From Lates calcarifer (taxonomy: Eukaryota; Chordata; Actinopteri; Centropomidae): a stretch of 64,000 nucleotides of DNA. Where the stretch lies: contig NC_066843.1 of assembly GCF_001640805.2 (NCBI RefSeq), forward strand, positions 6,215,688 through 6,279,687, written 5' to 3'. The translations under genes were made by a program, and so were the position numbers. This document shows, piece by piece, positions 49,001-63,600 of the stretch (position 1 is its first letter; each line of letters begins with the position of its first letter). A model generated the notes under the pieces. The model did no database searches. It was given only the letters and a program-made list of their open reading frames with translations, and had not been told where the DNA came from.

Positions 49001-51119
49001 TGAGTGTATCTATTACTAATCCACTCCTCTTGAAACACACACACCCTGGCTGTATCTTGTGTGGGATAGCATAGCAACCCTGTCATACTGGTTTGTACCC
49101 CTCTATTAGCCGTTAGCTTTCTGCGTGATGTATATACAAATGGCACATGGTGGTTTTGAGATGTAAAATCAACAAGAAGATATTTTTCTCTTTAAATTAT
49201 ATTACACATTTCACATTTTGGAGTACAAATACTGCCAGTGCCTACGTGCAGAAATGCTTCCTGCGATTAAGAGCTACACTTTGAGTTGAACAAATCAACA
49301 TTTCAAACACTTGTGCTGAGTCACATTAGTTTCTGTGACAGTTAACTGAATTTGTCATCTCAACAGCTGTATCCCCACTGGTTTCATCTAGTTCCTCTTC
49401 ATCTGTGTGGTTTGTCTTTTTCATATGTACTCATACATAGAGTACACACTATTCCCCTTAAAAATATATAATACTTTTGTATTTTTTTCACCAATGGCAT
49501 CTGCAGTCTGAGCTTAGGCAGCTGTTGGACTCTTTGGCATCATTGGTCCCCTTTGTAACCACATTTTCATTAATTACATCAGCAGTCAGGATGTTATAAA
49601 TTTACTGATGTGCCATCAGAAATTAGCAGCAAATATTTGACTTAGGCTTTCAAGACAATTAAAAAAAATTACTGAGTTAAGGAGATTTCTACAGTAACTG
49701 TTTGCCAACATGTTTACATTGATGTGCAAGAAATCTATTGTTCAACAACTATGGGATTACATAACATCCACTTACATTAGCTGTGCTCTGTGCTATGACA
49801 GTGCTAGCATGCTGATGCATAACCACGTTCACTTTAGTTGAGTGTGTTGGCATGTTTGCTAACATTTGCCAATTAGCATTAAATACAAAATATAGCTATG
49901 GTTGATGTGAGTGTTTCTGGTTTTGCAGGTAAAAATAGACTATTTAGTTGTAAACTGAGGTGTTGACATTATGATCTAATGTTGCTGCTACATGAAAGTT
50001 ATTATTATTACAGTCCATCCCAAAGGGAGCATGAGTGTTTGTACCAAATTTCAAAATCAGTTTGATTAATCATCTGGGGACCATGAATGCCAAAATGTCA
50101 TGGCAATCCTACCAACAGTTGTTGAGATTTCACTCTGGACCAAAGTTTTGGACCCACAGAGCGGCATTGCTGCTAGCATGTCAAAAACACATTGTAGAAA
50201 TAGCGGTAGAGAAATGTATTGAGATTAATCCACCCTGAGTTGTGATTTTCACAATGTCTGCAAAGTCCTAAAATCTTAATTCAACTCCTGTTACTTGATT
50301 ATTTGCAAAGGTAAGATTGGAAGAAGGTTTTCTCCACAGAATGTTTGATTGTTATCGTCAGTTGATAAGTGGTTGTGTTTTTCCACTCTGCTAACAGCAA
50401 GAGAATGCCATTCAGACCATGGAGCTGCGTAACTACTTCTCCCTGTTCTGCCTTCATCAAGAGACACAGCTTATCTTCACCTACCTTCCAATCACATCCC
50501 ACATTCTCGGGGCTTTTGTTAACTCCCAGGTCCAAGGACACAGAGAGGTGAGACTGCATGTCTGGAAATAATTTTTCTTCAGAACCTCCTCTGCGTCGAC
50601 ACAGCGCTGCTCCAGGGAGGGTCAAATCAGTTTTAAATTGGCTTTTAAAGTCCAACAAAAGAACTAATAATGATGGATGGTATCACTGAATGGATAATCT
50701 TCTCATCTAGGATTTCAGTTGGCTTACATTTCACATGAATGACTGGATTTCCTGTATACCTTTGCCTATTATAAAATCAAATAAAGCACACAGCTTATAT
50801 TTCTTTGGTCAGATACCTTGATCTGAACCAAATCACTCACATTTTTAAGAAGTTTTTGTAATTCTCAGAGTTTTTGAAGATATTTTTACCAAACTGTCTC
50901 TTTTCAAAATGAGCTAAACCTGCAAACCATGAAACAATATTTAGATGCAGTGTGTTATATTTGTGTTTGGAGCTGTTCCAGGATTTCGCCTTGAAAATTT
51001 TGATAAAGAAAAGTGACTTTTTTGCTCTTTGTTTCCAGATGGGAGAGGTATGGAACGAACTCCACCCGAAGCTTGGATGTCTCTTTGGCGGTAACAATGG
51101 ATTGAAACCCACCCTCTAA
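43025..51119 (+). CDS. snx8: Sorting nexin 8 (PX-BAR protein with N-terminal EH-like region)
   Basis: Thirteen coding exons: 43025-43046, 43776-43903, 44675-44804, 45578-45768, 45987-46107, 47136-47272, 47428-47508, 47605-47765, 47964-48093, 48209-48277, 48772-48921, 50398-50547, 51039-51119; 516 aa, one open frame. SNX8 binds phosphoinositides on early endosomes and helps endosome-to-trans-Golgi sorting; it is related to yeast Mvp1. Residues about 12-95 are helical and include LYKALALIALAQQGKQPS, resembling an EH/EF-hand-type domain. The PX domain (about 130-243) has the lipid-binding RRY (165-167) and a PALPPK proline loop (187-192). Residues about 265-510 form the BAR-like coiled region. 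The ATG at 43025 (ACCATGG) has an excellent context. The intron after 45768 uses a GC donor (CAG then GCAAGG). Similarity to mammalian SNX8 is strong from residue 120 on. Confidence 0.96.
48116..48143. repeat. (CCA)n trinucleotide repeat in snx8 intron 9
   Basis: A short run of CCA units about 25 bases after the donor of the 115-bp intron. It lies in the pyrimidine-rich part of the intron. Confidence 0.85.
49801..50180. repeat. Percomorph interspersed repeat (GCTAGCATG ends)
   Basis: In snx8 intron 11. The ends carry GCTAGCATGCTGATGC (49803-49818) and GCTGCTAGCATG (50169-50180). Inside are TCTGGGGACCATGAATGCCA, TCATGGCAATCC, CAACAGTTGTTGAGAT and TCTGGACCAAAG in the order I know from a very abundant percomorph repeat. 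The copy is degenerate and shortened. It is not coding. Confidence 0.7.
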
Positions 51120-52475
51120 AACCCTAAAGGAGAAACACTGCCGCTGATGAGGATTACGAACTGGAAAATAACTTACTCTGTGAGCTGAAGCAGAAACAGC
51201 ATAATGCACAACTATTTCTTCTTCCTTCTACTGCATCCTCTGTAACATAATATACATTCTATTCAGTAAGACCATATCACCATCAACTGGACGGTTGTTG
51301 CTCGTGAGTCACTTTATTCTCTGCTTAATGCGGGTATAATGTCTATGTACAAATCAATTGGTTATTTTGTAAGGGATACTATATTTATGCACTCTAGTTG
51401 ATCCAGCTCATCTGATAAAGCACCTGTTATTAACTCAAACTTATATCTTATTTTATACACTAAGATAGTTGAGATAAATTGAGAGGGAGAGAACATTTTT
51501 CTTTATTAAAGGATGGGATTATTTTAAATCTCTAGCCATGAAGTTTTTGGTTAATCTTACTGAATAACTTTAGTGTGTGTCTAATGTGTTTTTGATACAG
51601 AGTTTAGTTTCTAAGGATGAGTAGCGGCATACTTGATATTTTTTATGGACAAGTGCGCTCTTTCTTACTGTTTACTTTTATGTAGAGCAACATCTTTGCT
51701 TTCTCTGCTTCAATTGTTTGCAAGATTCCCTTTTATTTTATAAGCTATATTTGTTTCTGAAAAGCCTGAGATCTAATTGTAAGATACTACAAAGGGCGGC
51801 GATTTGAGATTTATTGATAGAATGATGACTTCTGGCACTAGTGGCATAATATGTCAGTAATAACACTATAAACTACTGATTTACCACCAAAGATAAATGT
51901 CATAAATTTACTTAAATACATTTGTTAAATAAATCATACAGGATCATTCCTACACAGGTTCAATTTATAACTATTAGAATTAATACCTTATATCTTTAAT
52001 TTCAGAGGAAGGTTTTAGGCCATATCACTCCATACATGAGGACTGTTCTTCACAGTTAAGATAAACACAATCTGGATATTGTTGAATTCCTATTCCACTT
52101 TCTACTTTTCATTTGTTGGGCATGAAAACAAGGATGCACACGTGTCTGTATACATACAGTTTATCAGAACATTATATATTTTTCTAAAAAAATAAATCAA
52201 AGGGACAAGTTGAAAGACATCTGGGCTTATATCTTAGAAGTTACCTCACAAATTGTCACCCGCTATGAGCACATAGTTATCAGCAGGTATTTTATGAAGA
52301 AACTGTAACAGAGAATGAAACACATTTGTTTGGGAACAGAAAACATATTGGGAATCAGGTGAACTTGCACAGAATAGGAAACCCAATAAAATTATTGCTG
52401 TAGATACTGTAAATATTTTATTACAGAAAAAAATTCTCGCTGAATGGTGTTAAATCAGTTATCCTGAAAAATAAA
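51120..52475 (+). other. snx8: snx8 3' untranslated region (several possible ends)
   Basis: After the TAA stop there are AATAAA signals at 51928-51933, 52191-52196, 52385-52390 and 52470-52475. The first gives a 3'UTR of about 0.83 kb; the last two would run into the 3' end of the oppositely oriented nudt1. No coding sign in this stretch. Confidence 0.6.
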
Positions 52476-52716
52476 ATGACACAACTGAAAACTTGTTTGT
52501 CCAGTATACTGCTGCTTTGATTTTTTTCCTTTTCATGTGAGGTGAATACAAAGCTAACAATGAGTACAGACTAACACTCTGTAGGTACAGCTAATATGGC
52601 TGTACAAATGAAACTAGACAAAAACATTTAACAGTGTTGAACCAAACAATGTTCAGTATTAAATGTCAGCATTTTTAAGGCTGATGTTTTTTGGTCCCAG
52701 GTTATCCTTGGTTATC
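52417..52716 (-). other. nudt1: nudt1 3' untranslated region with poly(A) signal
   Basis: On the minus strand AATAAA occurs at 52417-52422, about 295 bases past the nudt1 TGA, giving a 3'UTR of roughly 0.3 kb. Its last part may overlap the longest snx8 3'UTR. Confidence 0.6.
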
Positions 52717-55670
52717 TCAGAGCTCCTCCACTTCTTCCAGTTTGTGGCTGAGGATCACGTCATGACCCTGAAACTTAAAATATCCAACAAACTTCTTCTT
52801 CTGCAGCATCAAAGGGAACCACATGCTATCATCAGCCCACATTTCACTGAAGGGAATCTGGTCACATTCAAACCACTGAGGCCTCATTTCTAGAAAACCA
52901 AAGAGAAAACAATCAGTCAACCTCATCTCAATCACTGTCCAGTACATAATGGAAATTATTATTAAATCAACTCAGGCCTTACAACTTAAAAAGTAGTAAG
53001 TAATGAGTAGCCAACAGGCTTCGTTATTAATGCAGTGCAGATAAAAGCAATTTCAGACTCATTTCCTGCTTTATCTTTTCTACAAGGAGAAAGAATGTGC
53101 TTTTAAACTAAGAATGAAAAAAACCCACTTCTAATTCAGTTAAAGGAAAAGTTGGTGTTTTTTCAAGTCTGTCCATACGTACATTGAAGAAATACTTTTT
53201 TTAGCCGCACACTGTCATTCTGCAAAGTTCAAAGTTGATCAGAAGCTAATGCAAGGCTTCAGCAGTCTGAGTTAGATAAAACCAAGTGGGTATCTTATAA
53301 AGACATGATGTTGAAGGTGATGATAAACTACATTTGCTGTCAAACCAGGACTGGCATTGAGACAACATAAAAGGAAGTTAAGATTAAGAGGAACCAAAAG
53401 TAAAAAGGGAAAATTTTTGAAAGATTACAGGTTTTTTTTTAACACATCAGTTACTTGGAATAATGTACAACAATAACCTAGAGTTCCCCTTCACACCCAA
53501 AGTGCATGAAAACATCTGTTTTTAAGAGAAAAGGAGGAAAGGTGGAAGGCTAAAATATATCACTCACATCAAGCCAACAAGTTTTAACAAAAATGTTGAA
53601 AGTACTTGTGATATGGGCCTGTGGCTCTTGGCTGCATCTCCTCTGATTATTCATATGGATATAAAACACAGGAATTGTCCTTTAACACTACCCACAGCTC
53701 AGTATGGTGCAGTAAATCATACCATCTGACTCCGCTGGGTCTCCGTTAAAAGTGTCAGCTCTGAAAATGTGGACGTCGAGCAGCTGTGTTTCTCCGACAA
53801 ACTCAAATTTGATATTTCCGACCTTCTCCAGAGCATCCACCGTCAGACCGCTCTCCTCTTGCAGCTCCCTGAAAATGAAAACATCAAATGAATTTTCACT
53901 CATACACACTTGCACACACTGTAAAAGCAAGCAGAGAGGGTAAAATGATGATATCAGTGTTAGCCAGACAGAGTATCTACTTGTGTGAACCACCCAAACA
54001 GACACAAAATCGTTTTTCTACCGAGTCAACTACATTCACTGATGAAGACAGTGAGATGTGGCTGGCAGCTCCAGAAAATCTAGTGGAGTGGATATTTGAG
54101 TTAAGACTATTTCTCCACACTGTTTTTTTCCTTATAAAAGTCTGTGTCAAAATAAAACTGCACATAGATTTTTGCATGGTGCATGGTGCTTTCAAGGCCA
54201 AATATTTGCCCACTCTCAATGCTCAGTGGTGTTTTCCAACCACCATTACTTCCCTCAGAGTTGACCATCAAAACATTCTGTATGTTCTCCAAGTGTGGGA
54301 AGTCCCACTCTGCCATATCTAATTTCAGAAACCAGTTTAGCTGAACAACACAGGCAGCTGAGAAAGTGCAGTTCAACCAGTGGATTCTGTCCAAATGTTT
54401 TCAGTCACAGTTTGTGATTTAAAACATTCCCTTCAGTTCAAGTGAACAGTGAATGCAGCCATCACAACAAGGGTTTTTACTGCCACACAAAGCCAAGACT
54501 GAGAGTTTGCTTGAGCTAATTTTCCTGACTGTTCTGAGTACTTCTGTTCCAAAGTGTAACTAACACGATCTTGAGATATTACCGATTCACTTAGCCTTTC
54601 AGTATCCTTCCCACAAAGCAGGTCTCTTTTTCACATTCAAGACAAAACAGCTAAGGAATGGACCTGATTGCCTCCAGGGCTTCCTTCCTTTAGCTTTGGA
54701 GCAAGACTTCCTGCTGATGACTGATCACACATTGTCCAGAGACATTCATTCGTTTTATCAAGCTCGCAGAAGAAATGTTTCCACTTAACACTTGCATACT
54801 ATACTATCACTGCCTCTGCTTCTTAAATCCTGAAGGAAACACATTATTGAAAGCCAGGGAATGATTTGTTTTTGCACATTTTGTATGTTAGGAGGAAAAA
54901 AAAAGACTCAAACAATGAGTCAAAATAAACTTTTTTTCCGCCAACCAATTAATCGTTACAGCTCTGATCTTCATGTCTACTTATTAATTTACATCACACT
55001 GAAATAAACCTCAGTGCCCTGCGAGTTCTGTAAACTCCATCCCTGGAGCTTACAGAACTACTGCACAAGCTGCTGTCTTCTTTACAATTACAGGAAGGAT
55101 CTTAACATTGTCACAGCTGTATGTTTTGTAGTGATCTGTTTGTTCCTTTCGCCTCCTGTCTTCCCAGTAGCTCCACCCAGGTGGTACCTGATCAGCCATC
55201 ACCTGGCTTAAAATTAAGTGCTTAAAAGCCCCTGTGCCAGCATCAGAGGGCAAAGGCTTCTAGTGTGCAACTACTGGACTTGCTGCCTCTCAGCTTGTGG
55301 TTTATCTTTGTGTTGCTGTTGTGTTTTGACTTCGTATCTTTTGTAGTCTTGATTTAGTCTTGGTTGTTCTGATATGTCTGTATGTTAATAAACCCCATGA
55401 ATTTGGTTGTTCTTAAGGTGTTTTCTATGGTTGATTTGGGTCAATGGTGGAGTGTTGCGCGCCCCATAGGACCACCCAAGCGTGGGGCATAACAACATGT
55501 ACGTGAAAGTGAATTTACCTCCTTGCAGCATCTTCAATAGTTTCTCCAGGCTGAACTTTGCCCCCAAACCCGTTCCACTTCCCAGCCCCAAACCCTCTCT
55601 TCTTCATGCCCAGCAGCACCCTGCCTGGCTGGACCACCAGCACCAGAGTCAGCAGTTTGGGGCTCAACAT
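52717..55670 (-). CDS. nudt1: Oxidised purine nucleoside triphosphatase (MTH1)
   Basis: Three coding exons: 55519-55670, 53723-53868, 52717-52889, with GT-AG introns; 156 aa, the same length as human MTH1 and without gaps against it. It hydrolyses 8-oxo-dGTP and 2-hydroxy-dATP to monophosphates in cytosol, mitochondria and nucleus, so they are not built into DNA. The Nudix box spans residues 37-59 (from GKVQPGE to REL-EESGL), with the metal-binding glutamates at 52, 55 and 56. The base-recognition residues known from the human enzyme, N33, W117, D119 and D120, are all present (WNGFG; MWADDS). The ATG at 55670 follows a likely splice acceptor (CCCCTCAG), so a non-coding exon lies upstream. An in-frame ATG at 55703 could give an 11-residue extension if that intron is not removed. 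snx8 lies tail to tail with it and mrm2 head to head. Confidence 0.97.
53135..53420. repeat. Interspersed repeat in nudt1 intron 2
   Basis: Contains TTTTTTCAAGTCTGTCC near its left end, then GAAGCTAATGCAAGGCTTCA and GCAGTCTGAGTTAGATAAA, followed by AAGTGGGTATCTTA and ACTACATTTGCTGT. These blocks in this order form a repeat that I recognise from many percomorph introns. Non-coding and diverged. Confidence 0.6.
54945..54967 (+). repeat. End fragment of the TTTGGGTTTTGGACTG repeat family
   Basis: CCAATTAATCGTTACAGCTC followed by TGA matches the terminal part of the family seen at 33578-33775 and 42311-42545. Only the end is visible, in nudt1 intron 1. Confidence 0.35.
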
Positions 55671-58176
<2,506 letters not shown>

Positions 58177-58955
58177 TGGTACTCATCCTTTATTTCTCTA
58201 ATGGGTGTCCTAAAAAACAAGGTCAATTTATATGTTTTGTTGAGATTCACACAAGTGCCCACTGTAGTTTCTGATCAGTCTGAACATAAAGAAGAGGCTC
58301 ACTTAATAACTTTGATCAAAAGGTGGCACTGTTGAGGCATCAGTGAGGCTCACAGCTGCAGGCACAGACACATCACATCCTGCTGGTGCTGATTTTTATC
58401 CCAGCAAACTTAACACAGTAACATCAGTGAATCAGTAATATGTAAACCTATGCAAGAATCATCAAGTGTGATATTCCTCAAGAGCCCAATGCTGTGTTTC
58501 CTCTGAAGTTATTGTTTGCCCCACAGTGTTTGTTCTACACACTCAGTTTGGTATTTGCTTTGTTACAGAAAGTCATTTACCAGTGCTGCTTATGCTAATA
58601 ATTTGCACTGCCAGCCATGTAGAAATATGTAATCATTCTCTCATTGAGAGTTTACGAAGGGAAAACCTAATACATAAGAGTCACATACAGCATGACTAAT
58701 GGGAAGTGGGATGATGCTGAAGCTTGGCACGCTGCAAGTGTTGCTGGGCTCTGCTCTCTGACAGTGGCGAGATGGCCATTTCCTGGGAAAATGTTGTTGA
58801 GCCAGAAGACAGGTTCTCTTCTAAGGTTCTTGTTCAAATCACTGTGCTGGGCACTTTGGAAAGAAATAATTATTTTTGTTTGTTTCTGTGATTCTGTTCT
58901 GCTCTGCATTTGGAACCACTGGTAATGAAATAAAAGGGTCCTTCTTTCAGAGCCA
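58177..58955 (+). other. mrm2: mrm2 3' untranslated region
   Basis: From the TGA to just past the first canonical AATAAA (58929-58934), about 0.78 kb. No coding sign and no earlier canonical signal. Confidence 0.65.
58929..58934 (+). terminator. mrm2: mrm2 poly(A) signal
   Basis: Canonical AATAAA, the first after the stop codon. Confidence 0.7.
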
Positions 58956-59071
58956 CATTATAAGAGACACAAGTCACAGAAATCTATATAGGGATTCACA
59001 GCATGCACCCTGCTGATACAACACTGTCTATAGCATCATATACGTAAGTGTTCATCAGTGACTCCGCTCAC

Positions 59072-59320
59072 CAGGGGTGTACCATGAAAATCTGGGCCCT
59101 GTGCTTATGCAGTCTGAGTGGGCGCCCCTGTTTCTCTTAAAACATCAGCTCTAATGCATATACAAATAACTTTATCTCATTTCTTGGGCATTTTTATGCC
59201 TTAATTGCAGCCAACAGCAGACAGATGGGGAATGACTTGCAACAACAGATCCTGGCTGGACCAGGGACATTGTGGTTAATGATCTGCAGCTCAACCTCTT
59301 GGCCACCAGGCCCCCCCCCC
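59072..59320. mobile_element. Fragment of a hAT-like DNA element
   Basis: Begins CAGGGGTGTACCATGAAAAT, close to the CAGGGGYGTA ends typical of hAT-superfamily elements in fish, and continues with CTGGGCCCTGTGCTTATGCA and GTGGGCGCCCCTG. The right part has TTGGCCACCAGGCCCCCCCC. No matching right terminus was found, so this is at best a decayed partial copy. Confidence 0.35.
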
Positions 59321-60534
59321 ATGTGCAAATAACAGAATTACAAATCAACATGCATTCTTAATGGCTATTAGGGTAGTCAGCAATGACCTGCACCTATTAG
59401 TATCTATTTGAATAAATATTACTCAGCTAAATCTGTGACACTTCACCATGAGGTTTGCCTGGAGAGGGATTTTTGTCGAACATTATTTACTCCATGGTTG
59501 TTTATGTCTTTCATAAAGAGAGACAAAGTCAAACTGGAAGCTCCAGCTTCTGTTCCAGATGTAAGAAAACCTTATTCAAAATCCCACTGACTTTTGTAAC
59601 TTAAAAATCCAGCCTTTTAAAATGGACTTTCACAATGTTGTGTGGCTTGTGACATGTCTAGGTAAGGATGGTAGTGTTTTGAAAACATATTGTTTCTATT
59701 CAATATTTTGTGTACCTTTTCCAGCTGAATACATGTCCACTGGAAAATTATTTCTCATGAAAATAAACTCCTATAAATTACTGTTGTTATTAAAATCTGA
59801 TTATTTCTAAATTGATTTTTTAAAAGTCTGATCATTCCACAAAATGACAATTAGAAGCCCAATCAAGTATGAATTTGCATTTGTGGCAGCAAAGGAAAGG
59901 ATGGCTCACATGAATAAATTAATAAGGCTGCTAGTTGGCCTTTCTGTCTCAGGAGTGATGAGTAATACAGTATGAACTGAAACATTCATGCATCTTGGTA
60001 AAATTAACTGCAGAGAAGAGGGGGCTGACTGACCTCTAAAGATGATTGTTTGGAATGAATGGGAGCAGCCATGCCTGCTGATGAGACTGATAGTGAAAGA
60101 TGTGAACAGATGACCAATTTTACTTCTCATTACTTGTTGATTATTCAGCCCTTTGCCATTTAGATTTAAATTATTCCAAAATTACTGTGGGATTTATGTA
60201 AATTCCATTGGAGCCCTAGCACTCAGGCTCAGGATGAATGATGATTCATTCACAGGTTAGTTCATTCTTCTCTGGCCAGCTGCAGGTTCAGATGTAAATA
60301 TTAGTAAATTAAGAGAGAGAAAAACAGTTGAGAGAGCTGCAGATTTTAAATTCAGATCTGATGCTGAGTCCTGTAATCGCTTGTATAATCACCTGAATTC
60401 TGAAAAGCAAATTTTCCTCAGAAAAACCCTCTTTGAACTGCTTCAGTTCGTTTGTTGAATATGTTTTTGTGCAGTCTCATCCCTCATATCCCTTATACAA
60501 CACTTTATATACTTTATATACTTATGATTAACTA

Positions 60535-60587
60535 TGTATATATATATATATATTATATATATTTATATATATATATATATATATATG
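60535..60587. repeat. (TA)n-rich microsatellite
   Basis: Alternating TA with two small interruptions; simple repeat directly left of the hairpin at 60594-60693. Confidence 0.9.
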
Positions 60588-60593
60588 TCTTCT

Positions 60594-60693
60594 GTTTGCA
60601 ATTTTAACATCTAATGCTGACACACACACACACACATACACACATATATATATATATATATATATGTCAGCATTAGATGTTAAAACTGCAAAC
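60594..60693. repeat. 29-bp inverted repeat around a CA/TA microsatellite (hairpin)
   Basis: The arm at 60594-60622 and the reverse complement of 60665-60693 match at 28 of 29 bases (core TTTTAACATCTAATGCTGAC). The 42-bp loop is (CA)n followed by (TA)n. The single strand would fold into a long, nearly perfect hairpin. It could be a foldback element, or the trace of an inverted duplication around a microsatellite. Confidence 0.8.
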
Positions 60694-63600
60694 ATCAGTG
60701 AGTTCTGTCTCTGTTTTCTGAGGAATGAAGCACCTTAATAAAGTATTACCTGAAAATTTCAGTGCATAAACACATATTATTTGGGAAGGAATGGATTTTA
60801 TTATTATGAATAGAATTATGTTCACTTGATTTAGTTCTTAATAGATACATCTGCCTCCTCCTGCGTGCTCTGATGTTATTTGCTCCGGTGTCAAAGGCCT
60901 GCAGAAGACATAAAATTAGAAAAGCCCTTGAATGCTTCGAAATCTGAATTGATTTGTTCCTCCACATGCTTTCACCAAAAAAAAATAAAATAAACAAACA
61001 AAAAAAAAAACAGTACGGCTGCTGGACTTTGGGGTGATTTAGAAAATGTCATCACATTCAGATGCAAACCAGCAAAATGATGTTTACAAGACGTGACAAA
61101 ACTCTAAAACCTGGCACCTTTTGGAGAAGGGAACGTTTCCTTTTTAAATTTTGCTCCGTCTCCATAATGAAAACAAACAGTCTCTCTGATATTAACACAG
61201 TGGAAGTCTCAAATTGACAGGAAATTAAAGAAATGGTAATATCATTTCTAACCATCGTGCCATTCATTCCCTTGGCTGACCTGAGTTGCCAAAATGAATT
61301 GCTCGTCTGACAACATTCATCATTCCCTGAGCCTGTCCCTGAACGTTAGCAGACTGAACCAAGCAGGCTTTCACTGACACAAAGTAATGACTGCTATTAT
61401 AATGATAATTTCTCACCATCTTCACAGATAAATGAATTTGAAATCTCAGGACTGTACAACGATTTTTTTTTTTATTGGTACCACTTTCAGTTTATGATGT
61501 TGATGCTTTGGCAAGCCATTTGGCATAATGATGCAGGAACATTTCCCTGTAAACAACTGAGATTCTCAGAAAATTGAGTTTTAAAATGAAGTATGCAATT
61601 CAAATATTCATGACTGTTCAAACGTGACATTACAGCTGCATCATTCCAGCATGACGTTTTTAAATTCTGCCAAAAACGTCCAGGTATACTGCCTCTGTGG
61701 CACTATCATACAAAAGGACACATGTCAGTGAATAATCAAGCAATCTCGTCATGATCTTTGCTTTTTCGAGGTTGTTGCAGTCCTGCTGAAAAATGTCAGG
61801 AACATTATTGCAAACAAGGGTGAAGGATGGTCGTGGGAGGAGGGTTAAGGAGATGAGGGCAAAACAAAACACAGGCTACGGAGAACAAACAAAGCACTTT
61901 GCATCCCCACATCTATTGACATTTACCGGGAGGAACGGACAGTGACTGCAGATGGAAACCGAGCACTCATAACTTCATGTTAACATTCTTATTGCTGATG
62001 CAGATTTCAGACTTTCACAAGGTTTTAGCAAAGGCCGAAAACCACCGCCAAGCTTTGAGCAAATTTAGAAGAAAATGGATGTTCTGCCCCCTTGATGTCC
62101 TGCCTAATGTCAACAGCATCATTTTCTGCTGTCCTCTTTGCACTGGACCCAAACACATTTCCTCACACAGCGTTTTCTTCTCTCAGCCATAAACTACCTA
62201 GTCACTACTCTGTGCTGGAAACTGCAGTACTTACTAAGAAAGGCCTGAGCTGATGAAACATTATGCCAATTTACAAGTGGCAGCTTTAAAAAAAAAACAT
62301 GAGTATAGCTTTAAACCCACTGGAGCTCATGAATAAAAATGCTTCATTATCATCATCACAGAATCTGTGAAGACCAAAAAGACCACTTATCAGTCTTTGT
62401 AAACACTCCAAACGTCTATAACGGTTAGATCTTCATATCATGTGTTCCCTATGAATCAGCTAATGAGTAGGTGTGAATTAGATTTTTTTTCCTTTAGACA
62501 CTGTCCATGTCTAATCTGAGTAAACCCAGATGATCAATTTGCATCGTTTATGAATAGAGAGAAAGACAGTGAAGGTTCTAGTTAGGGTCCACTACAGTAT
62601 GAAAAAAGAGGTTTTTAGCTTCAGACTGTACTGTACCCAGTTATTGGCATCATGCGGTGAAGTGCTGCCATTTTGGATTATGCCACTTTTTAATAGTGTG
62701 AGGGTTTAAATATTTAATCATCTCATCACCATCTTAGAGCAAACTGGCCACTGGCTCAGGGACATTGTTGGTGAAAGCACCTGCAAGGATCTGAAATGAA
62801 GGGTCAAGCAGTTCAAACAAGACACAAAATGTTGGATTAGACTGTAAACACTGTTTTTGTTGTTGTTGTTGTTTTTTTGTCCCCCATCTATCACTTTGAC
62901 TATTACTGCACGCTCAAATAGAAAAGAATCCTGGGAAAAGTGCAGCCAATGATGTTTGTACATAAACGAAGAGACCAACAGACTGATCTCTTACGTAGTA
63001 AGAATATATGTTCATGAGGGAATCAAATCTGAAATCCTAGAGAGCTGTGCAGTGGTAAAAATAAAAACACTGCTGCAATTATAAACAACATTAACAACAT
63101 GTCAGATGTTCTTTTATTCAGTAAAGTATCTGGAGAAGTTTAGGCAAATTTTTCAGCTTGGACTGGATCCAAAACTAATGTTGTGACTTTTAAAAAATGA
63201 TTTTTGCCTTTACTTTGATAGTGAATAGCAGTGAGGTGACAGGAAATGAGTAGACAAAGAGAAGGAATGTCATGCAACAAAGGTCCACAGTCAGATTTAA
63301 GATAGGGACATTGTGATTATGGTCAGTGTCTTAAACCTCAAGGCTACTGTGACTCCCCAGTGTTGTTGGTCCAGTGTGACATTGTTTGTGATATTAGGCC
63401 ATAAAAATAAACTTGACTTGACAGCGCTACAGCAATCCCATCTTTATTGTACATGTCTGCTGTTACACTGTGTTTAATGGTTGTGGGCCATTTCATACCC
63501 CACCATACACAGAGGAACAAATAGTTTTTGTGTCTGTTCAAGATCAACAAAACAAAGACAACGCAGCAAAGCCTCATGATGAATAATCACAGTTTCAGAT

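Noticed and set aside
53888..54322. 144-codon open frame in nudt1 intron 1
   Set aside because: No recognisable domain, in an intron, and bracketed by well-supported nudt1 exons on the other strand.
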